In this document: positions 17,895 through 27,254 of the stretch, in pieces
Position numbering within the stretch: position 1 is the stretch's first letter
Layout: the number at the start of each line of letters is the position of its first letter
NCBI GenBank assembly: GCA_035533475.1
Contig: DATLTS010000045.1
Span: 1 to 64,000, forward strand
Reading direction: 5' to 3'
Source: Mycobacteriales bacterium
Lineage (GTDB): Bacteria > Actinomycetota > Actinomycetes > DATLTS01
Length of the DNA stretch: 64,000 bases
Made by a program: the position numbers and the translations under genes
Notes under the pieces: model-generated
The model's input: only the letters and a program-made list of their open reading frames with translations
What the model was told of the DNA's origin: nothing
Databases searched by the model: none

Positions 17895-18563
17895 TTATCC
17901 GTCGACCGCCGTGAGGGCCGGTCGCTCTTCCAGACGGGCGAGTCCGTTCCACGCCAGGTTGACCAGGTGCGCGGCGACCACGTCGCGCTTGGGCTTGCGC
18001 GCGTCGAGCCACCACTGGCCGGTGAGCGCGACCATCCCGACGAGTGCCTGCGCATAGAGCGGAGCCAGCCGGCCGTCGTAGCCGCGCGCCTTGAACTCGC
18101 GGGCGAGGATGTGCTCGACCTGGGTGGCGATGTCGCTGATCAGGCTGGCGAAGGTGCCGCCGGAACTGGCCACCGGAGAGTCGCGCACCAGGATCCGGAA
18201 ACCGTCGGTGTCGGACTCCACGTAGGAAAGCAACGCCAGCGCGGCCTGCTCGAGCAGCTCCCGTGGGTGTCCGCCGGACAGCGCGCCGGTGACCCGGTCG
18301 AGCAGTCGCTGCATCTCCCGCTCGACGACCAGCTCGTACAGCCCTTCCTTGCCGCCGAAGTGTTCGTAGACGACGGGTTTCGAGACCTGCGCGCGAGCCG
18401 CGATCTCCTCGATCGAGGTGGCGTCGAAGCCTTTCTCGGCGAACAGCGAGCGGCCGACGTCTAGCAATTGCGCGCGGCGCTCGCTGCCGGTCATCCGCAC
18501 CCGGGCCACCTGCGGCGCGAGGCGCACGGGCCGGCTCGCGGCCGGGACGGCCTCCAGGCTCAT
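17895..18563 (-). CDS. TetR-family regulator, probably of fatty-acid desaturation
   Basis: 222 residues. The N-terminal helix-turn-helix is at about 35-75 (FDATSIEEIAARAQVSKPVVYEHFGGKEGLYELV), followed by a helical ligand domain. The ATG overlaps the desaturase TGA by one base (TGATG), so the regulator is made from the desaturase transcript. A tandem inverted-repeat element sits just upstream of the desaturase and is the obvious candidate binding site. Comparable desaturase-TetR pairs in actinobacteria respond to acyl-CoA pools; that this one does is inference. Confidence 0.88.
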   Translation of the reverse strand: MSLEAVPAASRPVRLAPQVARVRMTGSERRAQLLDVGRSLFAEKGFDATSIEEIAARAQVSKPVVYEHFGGKEGLYELVVEREMQRLLDRVTGALSGGHPRELLEQAALALLSYVESDTDGFRILVRDSPVASSGGTFASLISDIATQVEHILAREFKARGYDGRLAPLYAQALVGMVALTGQWWLDARKPKRDVVAAHLVNLAWNGLARLEERPALTAVDG

Positions 18564-19555
18564 CAGGTCGCCCGGCGGGCGGCCAGCCGCGCCGGGTCCG
18601 GCCATCGCACGTCGTAGGCCCACCCGAGCTGCTCGAAGCGCTTGATGACGTTGGCGCTGCTGTCGACCTGCCCGCGCAGAACGCCGTGCCGGGCGCAGGT
18701 CGGGTCGGCATGGTGCAAGTTGTGCCACGACTCGCCCATGGAGATGACGGCGAGCCACCACACGTTGCCGGCCTTGTCGCGGCTCTTGAACGGCCGTTCC
18801 CCGATCCAGTGGCAGATGGAGTTGATCGACCAGGTCGTGTGGTGCAGCAGGGCGACCCGGACTAGGCTGCCCCAGAAGAACGCGGTGAGCGCACCCTGCC
18901 AGGACAGCGACCACAGGCCACCGATCAGCGGCGGCACGAGCAGGCTGACCCCGGCCAGCTGGGGGAAGGCCCGGGACACCCGCCGGATGTCCCGGTCGGC
19001 GATCAGGTCGGGAGCGAACCGGTCCTGGTTGGTCTGCTCGACGTCGAACAGCCAGCCGATGTGGGCGTGCAGGAGCCCCTTGGTCAGCGCGGGGACACTC
19101 GTCCCGTAACGCCAAGGCGAGTGCGGGTCACCGTCGCGGTCACTGAACGCGTGGTGGCGCCGGTGGTCGGCAACCCAACGGATCACCGGTCCCTCGATCG
19201 CGAGGCTGCCGGCGATCGCCAGGCCGACCCGCAAGGCTCTCTTCGCCTTGAACGAGCCATGCGTGAAGTAGCGGTGGAATCCGACGGTCACGCCGTGCCC
19301 GCTGATGGCGTACATGACGAGCCCGATGACCAGCGCGTGCCAGTCGACCCCCCAGCCCCAGGCGAGGGGGATGGCCGCGACGACGGCGGCGAGCGGGATC
19401 GCGATGAACAGGCCGAGGATCACCTGCTCGATCCGGGCCCGGCGCATGGTCCCCGGCCGGAACTGGATCGGGGACGCCGTCGGCAACTGTTCGGCGGGTC
19501 GGGCTGCGGGTGGGGCGGCCAGGGCCGTGCCCAGACCGCCCGGGGGTGGAGTCAT
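18563..19555 (-). CDS. Acyl-CoA/acyl-lipid desaturase (membrane di-iron)
   Basis: 330 residues from the ATG at 19555, which has a GAGGAAA-type ribosome-binding site. The three histidine boxes of delta-9 type desaturases are present: HRYFTH, HRRHH and HNLHH. They are separated by four membrane spans (about 45-65, 70-90 and a pair near 190-235). It inserts a double bond into saturated acyl chains using O2 and an electron donor, controlling membrane fluidity. The open frame continues another 31 codons upstream through the repeat operator, but that part is non-coding. The downstream TetR gene is translationally coupled. Confidence 0.9.
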   Translation of the reverse strand: MTPPPGGLGTALAAPPAARPAEQLPTASPIQFRPGTMRRARIEQVILGLFIAIPLAAVVAAIPLAWGWGVDWHALVIGLVMYAISGHGVTVGFHRYFTHGSFKAKRALRVGLAIAGSLAIEGPVIRWVADHRRHHAFSDRDGDPHSPWRYGTSVPALTKGLLHAHIGWLFDVEQTNQDRFAPDLIADRDIRRVSRAFPQLAGVSLLVPPLIGGLWSLSWQGALTAFFWGSLVRVALLHHTTWSINSICHWIGERPFKSRDKAGNVWWLAVISMGESWHNLHHADPTCARHGVLRGQVDSSANVIKRFEQLGWAYDVRWPDPARLAARRAT

Positions 19556-19583
19556 CGGTTTCCTCACATCGTGGGCCGGTTGG

Positions 19584-19612
19584 CTACGCCACCGTAACCT
19601 ACGCCACCGTAG
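19584..19612 (-). promoter_or_regulatory. Tandem operator upstream of the desaturase
   Basis: Two nearly identical 14-base elements, CTACGCCACCGTAA (19584-19597) and CTACGCCACCGTAG (19599-19612), repeat with a 15-base period. Each is itself an inverted repeat of the form CTACG-N4-CGTAG (the second exact, the first with one mismatch). They lie 29-57 bases upstream of the desaturase start, overlapping the expected core promoter, with a TAGGTT hexamer at the junction. Tandem palindromes of this size suit dimeric TetR binding. The binder is inferred to be the TetR protein encoded downstream. Confidence 0.65.
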
Positions 19613-19698
19613 GTCCCTGATGGCGGGGGGCTCGTCGCTGAGCGCCAACGGCGGCCGGGTGACGAGGTTTGCCGGACGGTGCGAAGATCCTTCGGCGA

Positions 19699-19770
19699 TC
19701 CCGGGTGGTCTAACGGCATGACGGGGCCCTTTGGAGGCTTCAGATCCAGGTTCGAATCCTGGCCCGGGAG
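19699..19770 (+). tRNA. tRNA-Gln(TTG)
   Basis: 72-base cloverleaf. Acceptor stem TCCCGGG/CCCGGGA pairs fully. The D arm is GTC...GAC. The anticodon stem GGGCC/GGCTT includes two G-T pairs and encloses loop CTTTGGA with anticodon TTG (positions 34-36). T arm CCAGG-TTCGAAT-CCTGG is perfect. The discriminator is G and the CCA end is not encoded. A tRNA-Gln before glmU is also found in mycobacteria, which supports the call. Confidence 0.93.
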
Positions 19771-19860
19771 CAACCGGATCGGTGCAGCGCCGCCGAGCGG
19801 CTGTCTCCCCGTTAGGCTCGGGAAACCGCCGTCCCCCGCGATGTCGCGAGGAGCCTCACA

Positions 19861-21330
19861 GTGACCGACCCCCGACCGGCCGCCGTGATCGTGCTCGCGG
19901 CCGGTCAGGGCACCCGGATGAAGTCGCGGACCGCGAAGGTTCTGCACCGGATGTGTGGGCGGACCCTGCTCGGCCACGTCCTCGCCGCCGTCGCCGAAAC
20001 CGGGGCCGCGCGGACGCTTGTCGTGGTGGGACGCGACCGGGATGCGGTCGTGGCCCACCTCGGTGAGGTCGCCCCGCAGGCGGTGCCGGTGTCCCAGGAG
20101 CCGCAGCAGGGCACGGGTCAGGCCGCGCGGATGGCCCTGGCGGCGGTCCCGGATCTCGTCGGTCCGGTGATCGTCGTACCGGCGGACACCCCGCTGCTGA
20201 CCGGAGCCAGCCTGCGCCGGCTGGCCACCCACCATGCGGAGCGGGCGGCGGCGGCGACCGTGCTCACCGCCCGGCTGCCGGACCCGACCGGTTACGGCCG
20301 CATCGTCCGCGGGCCGGGAGGCGACCTCGAGCGCATCGTCGAGGAGCGCGACGCGAACGACGCCACCCGCCGGCTGGACGAGGTTGCCACCTCGATCTAC
20401 GCGTTCGACGCCGAGTCACTCCGGGCCCTGCTCGGCGAACTCGGCCGGGACAACGCGCAGGGGGAGGAATACCTCACCGACGCCGTCGGGATGCTCGTGG
20501 ACGCCGGTCGGCCAGTCGAGACCGTCGACGTCGGTGACCATCGCGAGATCCTCGGCATCAACGACCAGCTCCAGCTCGCCGTCGCCCGCCGGACGATGCG
20601 TGACCGCCTGCTCGAGCGGTGGATGCTCGAAGGGGTCACGGTCACGGATCCGCAGACCACGTGGCTGGGTGTCGGCGTGTCCCTCGCCCCGGACGTGACG
20701 ATCCACCAGAACACCCAGTTGCACGGCACGACCCGGATCGAGTCCGGCGCGGTGGTCGGGCCGAATTGCACGTTGACCGACACGGTGGTCGGCGCCGGCG
20801 CGACCGTGGCGAACGCGACGTGCAACGGGGCCGAGATCGGCCCGGATGCGAGCGTCGGCCCCTACACGTATCTCCGCCCGGGCACCCGGCTCGGCCGAGC
20901 CGCCAAGGCCGGCGGATTCGTCGAGGTCAAGGCTTCGACGATCGGCGAGAACTCGAAGGTCCCGCACCTGTCCTATGTCGGGGACGCGACGATCGGCGAC
21001 CGGACCAACATCGGCGCGGCGACGGTCTTCGTCAACTACGACGGGCAGCGCAAGCATCGCACCGAGGTCGGTGACGACGTCCGGGTCGGGTCGGACAGCA
21101 TGCTCGTGGCGCCGGTGCGGATCGGCGACGGGGCCTACACGGCCGCCGGCTCGGTCATCACCGGGGATGTGCCGCCGGGCGCGCTGGCGGTGGCCCGGGC
21201 ACGGCAGCGGAATATCGAGGGATGGGTCGGGCGCGCACGGGGCGGGGCGGCTGTGGACGCGCCCGCTGTGGCGGATGATGACGGGGACGGCGACGTGGCG
21301 CCGCCAAGTGACGAGGGGGCGGACGCGTGA
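19861..21330 (+). CDS. glmU: Bifunctional GlcNAc-1-P uridyltransferase / GlcN-1-P acetyltransferase
   Basis: 489 residues, GTG start. The N-terminal pyrophosphorylase has VIVLAAGQGTRMKS and KVLHRMCGRTLLGHV. The C-terminal left-handed beta-helix has hexapeptide repeats such as VGPYTYLRPGTRLG and LSYVGDATIGDRTNIGA, which includes the acetyltransferase active-site region. It makes UDP-GlcNAc for peptidoglycan. The last 25 residues are an Ala/Asp-rich tail. The stop overlaps the prs GTG (GTGA). Confidence 0.96.
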   Translation: MTDPRPAAVIVLAAGQGTRMKSRTAKVLHRMCGRTLLGHVLAAVAETGAARTLVVVGRDRDAVVAHLGEVAPQAVPVSQEPQQGTGQAARMALAAVPDLVGPVIVVPADTPLLTGASLRRLATHHAERAAAATVLTARLPDPTGYGRIVRGPGGDLERIVEERDANDATRRLDEVATSIYAFDAESLRALLGELGRDNAQGEEYLTDAVGMLVDAGRPVETVDVGDHREILGINDQLQLAVARRTMRDRLLERWMLEGVTVTDPQTTWLGVGVSLAPDVTIHQNTQLHGTTRIESGAVVGPNCTLTDTVVGAGATVANATCNGAEIGPDASVGPYTYLRPGTRLGRAAKAGGFVEVKASTIGENSKVPHLSYVGDATIGDRTNIGAATVFVNYDGQRKHRTEVGDDVRVGSDSMLVAPVRIGDGAYTAAGSVITGDVPPGALAVARARQRNIEGWVGRARGGAAVDAPAVADDDGDGDVAPPSDEGADA

Positions 21331-22304
21331 GCGGCTACAAGACGACCGGGGTGAAGACCCTGATGCTCTTCTCCGGGCGGGGTTACCCGGAACTGGCCGT
21401 CGAGGTCGCGACGCATCTCGGGGTGGACCCGACACCGACCCAGCTCTACGACTTCGCAAACGGCGAGATCTACGTTCGATTCGACGAGTCCGTGCGCGGC
21501 TGCGACGCCTTCGTCGTGCAAAGCCACACCGCGCCGATCAACAAGTGGCTGATGGAGCAGCTGATCATGGTCGACGCGCTCAAACGCGCCTCCGCCAAGC
21601 GCATCACCGTGGTCGCCCCGTTCTACCCCTACGCCCGGCAGGACAAGAAGCATCGCGGCCGGGAACCGATCTCGGCGCGGCTCGTGGCCGACCTGTTCAA
21701 GACCGCCGGCGCCGACCGGCTGATGGTCGTCGATCTGCACACGTCGCAATCCCAGGGCTTCTTCGACGGACCGGTCGACCACCTGTTCGCGCTGCCGCTG
21801 CTGGCCGAGTACCTCGAGAACAAGCTCGACACGTCGCGGGTCACCATCGTCGCCCCCGATGCCGGTCGGGTCCGGGTCGCCGAGCGCTGGACCGACCGGC
21901 TGGGCTGTCCGTTGGCGATCATCCACAAGCGGCGCGACCCGAACGTGCCGAACGAGGTCAAGATGTTCGAGGTGGTCGGCGAGGTCCAGAACCGGATCTG
22001 CATCGTCGTCGACGACATGATCGACACCGCTGGGACGATCACCAAATCCGCTGAGGCGCTGATCGCCAACGGCGCCGAGGACGTGGTCGCCGCCGCCACC
22101 CACGGGGTCCTGTCCGGGCCGGCCGTCGATCGGCTGAAGAACTCCCAGATCGGCGAGGTGGTCGTGACCAACACCCTCCCGATCGGCGACGAGCAGCGTT
22201 TCGACAAGCTCACCGTCCTATCGATCGCCCCCCTGATCGGGCGGGCGATCGGCGAGGTCTTCGGCGATGGCTCGGTGACCAGCCTCTTCGACGGCAACGC
22301 CTGA
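21327..22304 (+). CDS. prs: Ribose-phosphate pyrophosphokinase
   Basis: 325 residues. It has the class I PRPP synthetase elements: FANGEIYVRFDESVRG, PYARQDKKHRGREPIS (ATP flexible-loop region), DLHTSQSQGFFDGPVDHL (metal-binding His), and the PRPP loop VVDDMIDTAGTI. It makes 5-phosphoribosyl 1-pyrophosphate from ribose-5-phosphate and ATP. GTG start overlapping the glmU stop by 4 bases; glmU-prs coupling is a standard actinobacterial arrangement. Confidence 0.96.
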   Translation: MSGYKTTGVKTLMLFSGRGYPELAVEVATHLGVDPTPTQLYDFANGEIYVRFDESVRGCDAFVVQSHTAPINKWLMEQLIMVDALKRASAKRITVVAPFYPYARQDKKHRGREPISARLVADLFKTAGADRLMVVDLHTSQSQGFFDGPVDHLFALPLLAEYLENKLDTSRVTIVAPDAGRVRVAERWTDRLGCPLAIIHKRRDPNVPNEVKMFEVVGEVQNRICIVVDDMIDTAGTITKSAEALIANGAEDVVAAATHGVLSGPAVDRLKNSQIGEVVVTNTLPIGDEQRFDKLTVLSIAPLIGRAIGEVFGDGSVTSLFDGNA

Positions 22305-22366
22305 GCCGCCCGGTAGCGCCCTGCGTCTAGACTGACCGTCCCCCATCCAACGAGGAGAGCAGCGCC

Positions 22367-23056
22367 GTGTCCGAGGTCCGTATCGCCGCCGAAGCGCGCA
22401 CCGAATTCGGCAAGGGCGGCGCGAGGCGTACCCGCCGGTCCGGCCGGGTGCCGGCCGTCCTCTACGGTCACGGCACCGCCCCTCGCCACCTGTCCCTGCC
22501 GGCCCGCGATTTCGCACACGCGCTGAAGACGGACGCCGGCGCGAACGTGCTGCTCCGGCTCGACCTCGATGGCGGCACGGAGCTCGCGCTGGCCAAGGCC
22601 ATCCAGCGGGATCCGCTGCGCGGGGACGTCGAGCACGTGGATCTGATCCTCGTCCGCAGCGGGGAGAAGGTATCCGTCGACGTCGCGGTCAGTGTCCTCG
22701 GCGACGTCGTGCCCGACGGACTGATCGACCAGCAGCAGACCACCCTCACCGTGCTCGCCGAGGCGACGAGCATCCCGCAGCACCTCGACGTGGACATTTC
22801 CGGACTTCAGATCGGCGGCGCGATCCGCGCGGGCGACGTCGCGCTGCCGTCCGGCGTGGAGTTGCAGACCGACGCGGACGCCATCGTGGTCCACATTCTC
22901 GCCGCGCAGTCCGCAGCCGCCTTCGAAGCCGAACTTGCCGGCGCCGAAGCCGAAGCTGCCGGCCCGATCGCGGAGGCCGTCAGCCCGGCCGCCGAGGGCG
23001 AAGGCGGCGAGGCTGCCGAGCCGGGGGACGGCGCGTCCCAACCGGCCGCCGGCTGA
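22367..23056 (+). CDS. rplY: 50S ribosomal protein L25 (TL5/Ctc form)
   Basis: 229 residues, GTG start with GAGGAGAG upstream. The N-terminal 5S-rRNA-binding L25 domain (about 1-95) includes GKGGARRTRRSGRVPAVLYG and LAKAIQRDPLRGDVEHVDL. The Ctc C-terminal beta domain (about 100-180) follows, then an acidic Ala/Glu tail of about 45 residues. It is the long form as in Thermus TL5 and Bacillus Ctc. A TAGACT hexamer at 22328-22333 is a possible -10. It is followed after 9 bases by pth. Confidence 0.94.
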   Translation: MSEVRIAAEARTEFGKGGARRTRRSGRVPAVLYGHGTAPRHLSLPARDFAHALKTDAGANVLLRLDLDGGTELALAKAIQRDPLRGDVEHVDLILVRSGEKVSVDVAVSVLGDVVPDGLIDQQQTTLTVLAEATSIPQHLDVDISGLQIGGAIRAGDVALPSGVELQTDADAIVVHILAAQSAAAFEAELAGAEAEAAGPIAEAVSPAAEGEGGEAAEPGDGASQPAAG

Positions 23057-23065
23057 GTCCGACCA

Positions 23066-23662
23066 GTGGCCGCGCCCGGCGCGGATCTGTGGCTGCTCGT
23101 CGGCCTGGGCAATCCGGGGCCCCGGTACGTCGCGAACCGGCACAACGTCGGATTCATGGTGGCCGACCTGCTCGCGACGCGGGTGGGCGACCGGTTCAAA
23201 GCGCACCGTGGGCGCGCCGACGTCGTGGAGACCCGGATCGGCGGCCAGCGGGTGGTGCTCGCAAAGCCCAAGTCCTACATGAATGAGTCCGGCGGCCCGG
23301 TCGCGGCGTTGCGCGATTTCTACAAGGCACCGCTGGAGCGGATAGTCGCCATCCACGACGAGCTGGACCTGGAATTCGGCCGGCTGCGGCTCAAGCTGGG
23401 CGGCGGCGAGAACGGCCACAACGGGTTGCGATCGCTGTCCCGGGCGCTGGGCAGCCGGGAGTACTGCCGGGTCCGGCTCGGGATCGGTCGACCGCCCGGT
23501 CAGATGGACCCAGCCGACTACGTGCTGAAGGATTTCAGCGTCGCCGAGCGCCGTGACCTGCCGGTGCAGGTGGACCGCGCGGCGGACGCGGTCGAGGCCA
23601 TCGTCACGCTTGGTCTCGAACCGGCGCAGAACATCTTCAACGCCGCAACGCCCGAAGTCTGA
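23066..23662 (+). CDS. pth: Peptidyl-tRNA hydrolase
   Basis: 198 residues, GTG start. Signature [18 protein letters not shown] contains the catalytic His. [40 protein letters not shown] and [18 protein letters not shown] complete the Pth family pattern. It releases peptides from stalled peptidyl-tRNA. It follows rplY on the same strand, a conserved pair. Confidence 0.95.
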   Translation: MAAPGADLWLLVGLGNPGPRYVANRHNVGFMVADLLATRVGDRFKAHRGRADVVETRIGGQRVVLAKPKSYMNESGGPVAALRDFYKAPLERIVAIHDELDLEFGRLRLKLGGGENGHNGLRSLSRALGSREYCRVRLGIGRPPGQMDPADYVLKDFSVAERRDLPVQVDRAADAVEAIVTLGLEPAQNIFNAATPEV

Positions 23663-23717
23663 CCCCCGCCCTCCCGCGGTCCGGGCGGGCGAGCTCGCGC
23701 CGTACCCTGGACCCCCT

Positions 23718-26700
23718 ATGGGCCTCGCCGGACTTGTCGACGTCGTCGCGGCCGACGAGGCGCTCGCCTCGGCGTTGGCGGCGGTAGGCACCACGCAACT
23801 CCTCGACCTCGCCGCCCCGCCGGCGCTGCGTCCCCTGGTCGTGGCCGCGCTCGCCGCCCGCACCGGGCGGACCGTGCTGGCCGTCACCGCCACCGACCGC
23901 GAGGCGGCCGATCTCGCGCTCGCCCTACAGTCGCTGCTCCCGCCCGAGAGTGTCGTCGAGTTCCCGGCCTGGGAGACCCTCCCGCACGAACGACTGTCCC
24001 CGCGGGCGGACACCGTCGGGCGCCGCCTCGCGGTGCTTCGCCGGCTTGCCCATCCGAGCCCGGACGACCCCGCCCGGGGGCGGGTCGCTGTCGTGGTAGC
24101 GCCGGTGCGCAGCCTGCTCCAGCCCCAGGTGGCCGGTCTCGGCGATCTCGAGCCGGTGGCGCTGCGGACCGGCGACGAGGCCGACCTGGCCGAGATCGTC
24201 GGCCGGCTCAGCGCCGCCGCCTACCTGCGGGTGGACATGGTCGAGCGGCGGGGGGAGTTCGCCGTCCGCGGCGGGCTGATCGACGTCTTTCCGCCGACCG
24301 AGGAACACCCCCTGCGCGTCGAGTTCTGGGGGGACCGGGTGGAGGAGGTCCGGTTCTTCAAGGTCACCGACCAGCGCAGTCTCGAGATCGCGGACGGGGG
24401 TCTGTGGGCACCACCGTGCCGCGAGCTGCTACTCACCGAGGCGGTCCGCAGCCGGGCGCGGGCGCTCGTCGCCGAGCATCCGGGTCTGTCCGACGTGCTC
24501 GGGCAGATCGGCGAGGGGATTGCCGTCGAGGGTATGGAGGCGCTCGCCCCGGTGCTGGCCGGACGGATGGCCCTGCTCGTCGACGAGCTGCCCGCCGGCG
24601 CCCAGCTGGTGCTGTGTGATCCGGAGCGGATCCGGACCCGGGCCGCTGAGCTGGTCCGGACCAGCGAGGAGTTCCTCGACGCGTCATGGGCGGTCGCCGG
24701 CTCCGGGGGGGCGGCGCCGATCGATCTCGGTTCCGCGGCCTACCGGGATCTCGCCGAGGTTCGGGCCGATGCCCTGGAACTGGGCCTGCCCTGGTGGACG
24801 ATCAGCCCGTTCACCGTTGACGCGGAGCTCGACGGCGATTCGCGGCCGATCCGCGCGCGCGCGGCGGAGGCCTACCGTGGCGACACGGCCCGCGCGGTCG
24901 CCGACATCAAGGGCTGGCTGGCCGACCGCTGGTCGGTCGTGCTCGTCACCGAAGGTCACGGGCCGGCCGAGCGGCTCACCGAGCTGCTGCGTGCCGAAGG
25001 GATCGGCGCCCGGCTGACCCCCGACCTCGGCGCGCTGCCGGAAGCGTCGGTGGCGCACGTAACGACCGGCTGCCTCGGCTCCGGTTTCCTGCTCGAAGCG
25101 GCCCGGGTTGCCGTCCTCACCGAAACCGACCTCGCTGGCCAGCGCGCCAGCACGAAAGACATGCGCAAGCTGCCGAGCCGCCGCCGCGGTCTCGTCGATC
25201 CGCTGAGCCTGCGTCCTGGGGACTATGTCGTCCACGAGCAGCACGGGGTCGGCCGCTACGTCGAGATGGTTCAGCGCACGGTGACGGGGGCGACCCGCGA
25301 GTACCTGATCCTCGAATACGCCAAGGGCGATCGCCTCTTCGTCCCGACCGATGCGCTCGAACAGATCACCCGTTACGTCGGTGGCGAGCAGCCGAGCCTG
25401 CACCGGCTCGGCGGCAGCGACTGGGCGAAGGCCAAGGGGCGGGCCCGCAAGGCGGTCCGGGAGATCGCGGCCGAGTTGATCCGGCTGTACTCGGCGCGGA
25501 TGGCGGCGCCCGGTCACGCCTTCGCACCGGACACCCCGTGGCAGCGCGAGGTCGAGGATGCCTTCCCCTACGTCGAGACCCCGGACCAACTGCGCACGAT
25601 CGAGGAGGTGAAGGCCGACATGGAGGCCGCACACCCGATGGACCGGGTGATCTGCGGCGACGTCGGGTACGGCAAGACGGAGATTGCCGTGCGGGCTGCG
25701 TTCAAGGCCGTGATGGACGGCAAGCAGGTGGCGGTGCTGGTCCCGACCACGCTGCTGGCCCAGCAGCACTACTCGACATTCTCCGAACGGTTCGCCAACT
25801 TCCCGGTCGAAGTGCGCGTCGTCAGCCGGTTCAACAGCCCGCGCGAGCAGCAGGCCGCGCTGGACGGACTCGCCGACGGAACCGTTGACCTCGTGATCGG
25901 CACGCACCGGTTGCTTTCGGCGCAGACCCGGTTCAAGGATCTCGGGCTCGTCGTCGTCGACGAGGAACAGCGCTTCGGGGTCGAACACAAGGAGTACCTC
26001 AAACAGCTCAGGACCAGCGTGGACGTGCTCGCCATGTCCGCGACCCCGATCCCGCGGACCCTCGAGATGGCGATCACCGGGATCCGTGAGATGTCCACCA
26101 TCCAGACGCCGCCGGAGGAGCGGCACCCGGTCCTCACCTTCGTCGGGCCGTACGACGAACGTCAGATCACCGCGGCGATTCGCCGCGAGCTGCTCCGCGA
26201 TGGCCAGGTCTTCTACGTGCACAACCGGGTCGAGTCCATCGACAAGGCGACCGCCCGGCTGGCCGCACTGGTACCGGAGGCGCGGATCGCAGCGGCGCAC
26301 GGGCAGATGAACGAGGACGCGCTCGAGCGGGTCATGGTCGACTTCTGGGAGAAGGCCTACGACGTCCTGGTCTGCACGACCATCGTCGAGAGCGGGCTCG
26401 ACATCGCGAACGCCAACACCCTGGTCGTGGAACGGGCCGACGTGCTGGGCCTCTCCCAACTGCACCAGTTGCGCGGCCGGGTCGGGCGCGGTCGGGAACG
26501 CGCGTACGCGTACTTCCTCTACCCGCCGGAACGCCCGCTGACCGAGACCGCACACGATCGGCTGGTCACCATCGCCCAGAACAGCGATCTGGGCTCCGGG
26601 ATGGCTGTGGCCATGAAGGACCTGGAGATCCGCGGGGCGGGCAACCTGCTCGGCGGCGAGCAGTCCGGGCAAATCGCGGCGGTCGGCTTCGACCTCTACG

Positions 26701-27254
26701 TGCGGCTGGTGGGCGAGGCGGTCGCCGAGTTCCGGGGGGATCCGGCGATCGAGCCGACCGACGTCAAGGTCGAGCTCCCGGTCGACGCGCACCTGCCGCA
26801 CGAGTACATCCCGGGGGAGCGGTTGCGCCTCGAGGCTTACCGCCGGATTGCCTCGGTGACCGACGAAGCCGGGCTCGACGAGGTCCGCGCCGAGCTTGCC
26901 GACCGGTACGGGCCGTTGCCGGCGCCGGTGGAGAACCTGCTCGCGGTCGCCGGCTTCCGGGTGCACGCCCGTCGCTACCGGCTGACCGAGGTAGCGGTCC
27001 AGGGCGGCTACATCCGCTTCGGACCTCTCGAACTGGCCGACTCGCAGAGCCTGCGTCTGGCCCGGCTGTACCCTCGATCCGTCGTCAAGGCACCGGCCCG
27101 GACCATCCTCGTGCCGAAGCCGGCGACCGCGCGGATCGGCGGAACGCCACTCCGCGACACTGAGTTGCTCCAATGGTGCCGGGATCTGCTCGGCGCCGTG
27201 AGTGGGCCGCCTGCCCCGATCAGCGCGAGCACCGGAACGGAAGGACCCCTGTGA
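23718..27254 (+). CDS. mfd: Transcription-repair coupling factor
   Basis: 1178 residues from the ATG at 23718. N-terminal UvrB-homology module with FPAWETLPHERLSP and LRVDMVERRGEFAVRGGLID. The CarD-like RNA polymerase interaction domain starts near residue 497 (LRPGDYVVHEQHGVGRYVEM). SF2 translocase motors have Walker A GDVGYGKTEIAVRAA near residue 648, the DEEQ box in VVVDEEQRFGVEHKE, and motif VI LRGRVGRGRERAYAY. The C-terminal TRCF domain follows. It removes stalled RNA polymerase at lesions and recruits UvrA. Its stop overlaps the next gene's ATG by one base. Confidence 0.97.
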   Translation: MGLAGLVDVVAADEALASALAAVGTTQLLDLAAPPALRPLVVAALAARTGRTVLAVTATDREAADLALALQSLLPPESVVEFPAWETLPHERLSPRADTVGRRLAVLRRLAHPSPDDPARGRVAVVVAPVRSLLQPQVAGLGDLEPVALRTGDEADLAEIVGRLSAAAYLRVDMVERRGEFAVRGGLIDVFPPTEEHPLRVEFWGDRVEEVRFFKVTDQRSLEIADGGLWAPPCRELLLTEAVRSRARALVAEHPGLSDVLGQIGEGIAVEGMEALAPVLAGRMALLVDELPAGAQLVLCDPERIRTRAAELVRTSEEFLDASWAVAGSGGAAPIDLGSAAYRDLAEVRADALELGLPWWTISPFTVDAELDGDSRPIRARAAEAYRGDTARAVADIKGWLADRWSVVLVTEGHGPAERLTELLRAEGIGARLTPDLGALPEASVAHVTTGCLGSGFLLEAARVAVLTETDLAGQRASTKDMRKLPSRRRGLVDPLSLRPGDYVVHEQHGVGRYVEMVQRTVTGATREYLILEYAKGDRLFVPTDALEQITRYVGGEQPSLHRLGGSDWAKAKGRARKAVREIAAELIRLYSARMAAPGHAFAPDTPWQREVEDAFPYVETPDQLRTIEEVKADMEAAHPMDRVICGDVGYGKTEIAVRAAFKAVMDGKQVAVLVPTTLLAQQHYSTFSERFANFPVEVRVVSRFNSPREQQAALDGLADGTVDLVIGTHRLLSAQTRFKDLGLVVVDEEQRFGVEHKEYLKQLRTSVDVLAMSATPIPRTLEMAITGIREMSTIQTPPEERHPVLTFVGPYDERQITAAIRRELLRDGQVFYVHNRVESIDKATARLAALVPEARIAAAHGQMNEDALERVMVDFWEKAYDVLVCTTIVESGLDIANANTLVVERADVLGLSQLHQLRGRVGRGRERAYAYFLYPPERPLTETAHDRLVTIAQNSDLGSGMAVAMKDLEIRGAGNLLGGEQSGQIAAVGFDLYVRLVGEAVAEFRGDPAIEPTDVKVELPVDAHLPHEYIPGERLRLEAYRRIASVTDEAGLDEVRAELADRYGPLPAPVENLLAVAGFRVHARRYRLTEVAVQGGYIRFGPLELADSQSLRLARLYPRSVVKAPARTILVPKPATARIGGTPLRDTELLQWCRDLLGAVSGPPAPISASTGTEGPL

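Noticed and set aside
21629-24013. 794-codon minus-strand frame across prs, rplY and pth
   Set aside because: Three recognisable plus-strand genes with start/stop coupling occupy the region; the minus frame is Ser/Arg/Pro noise.
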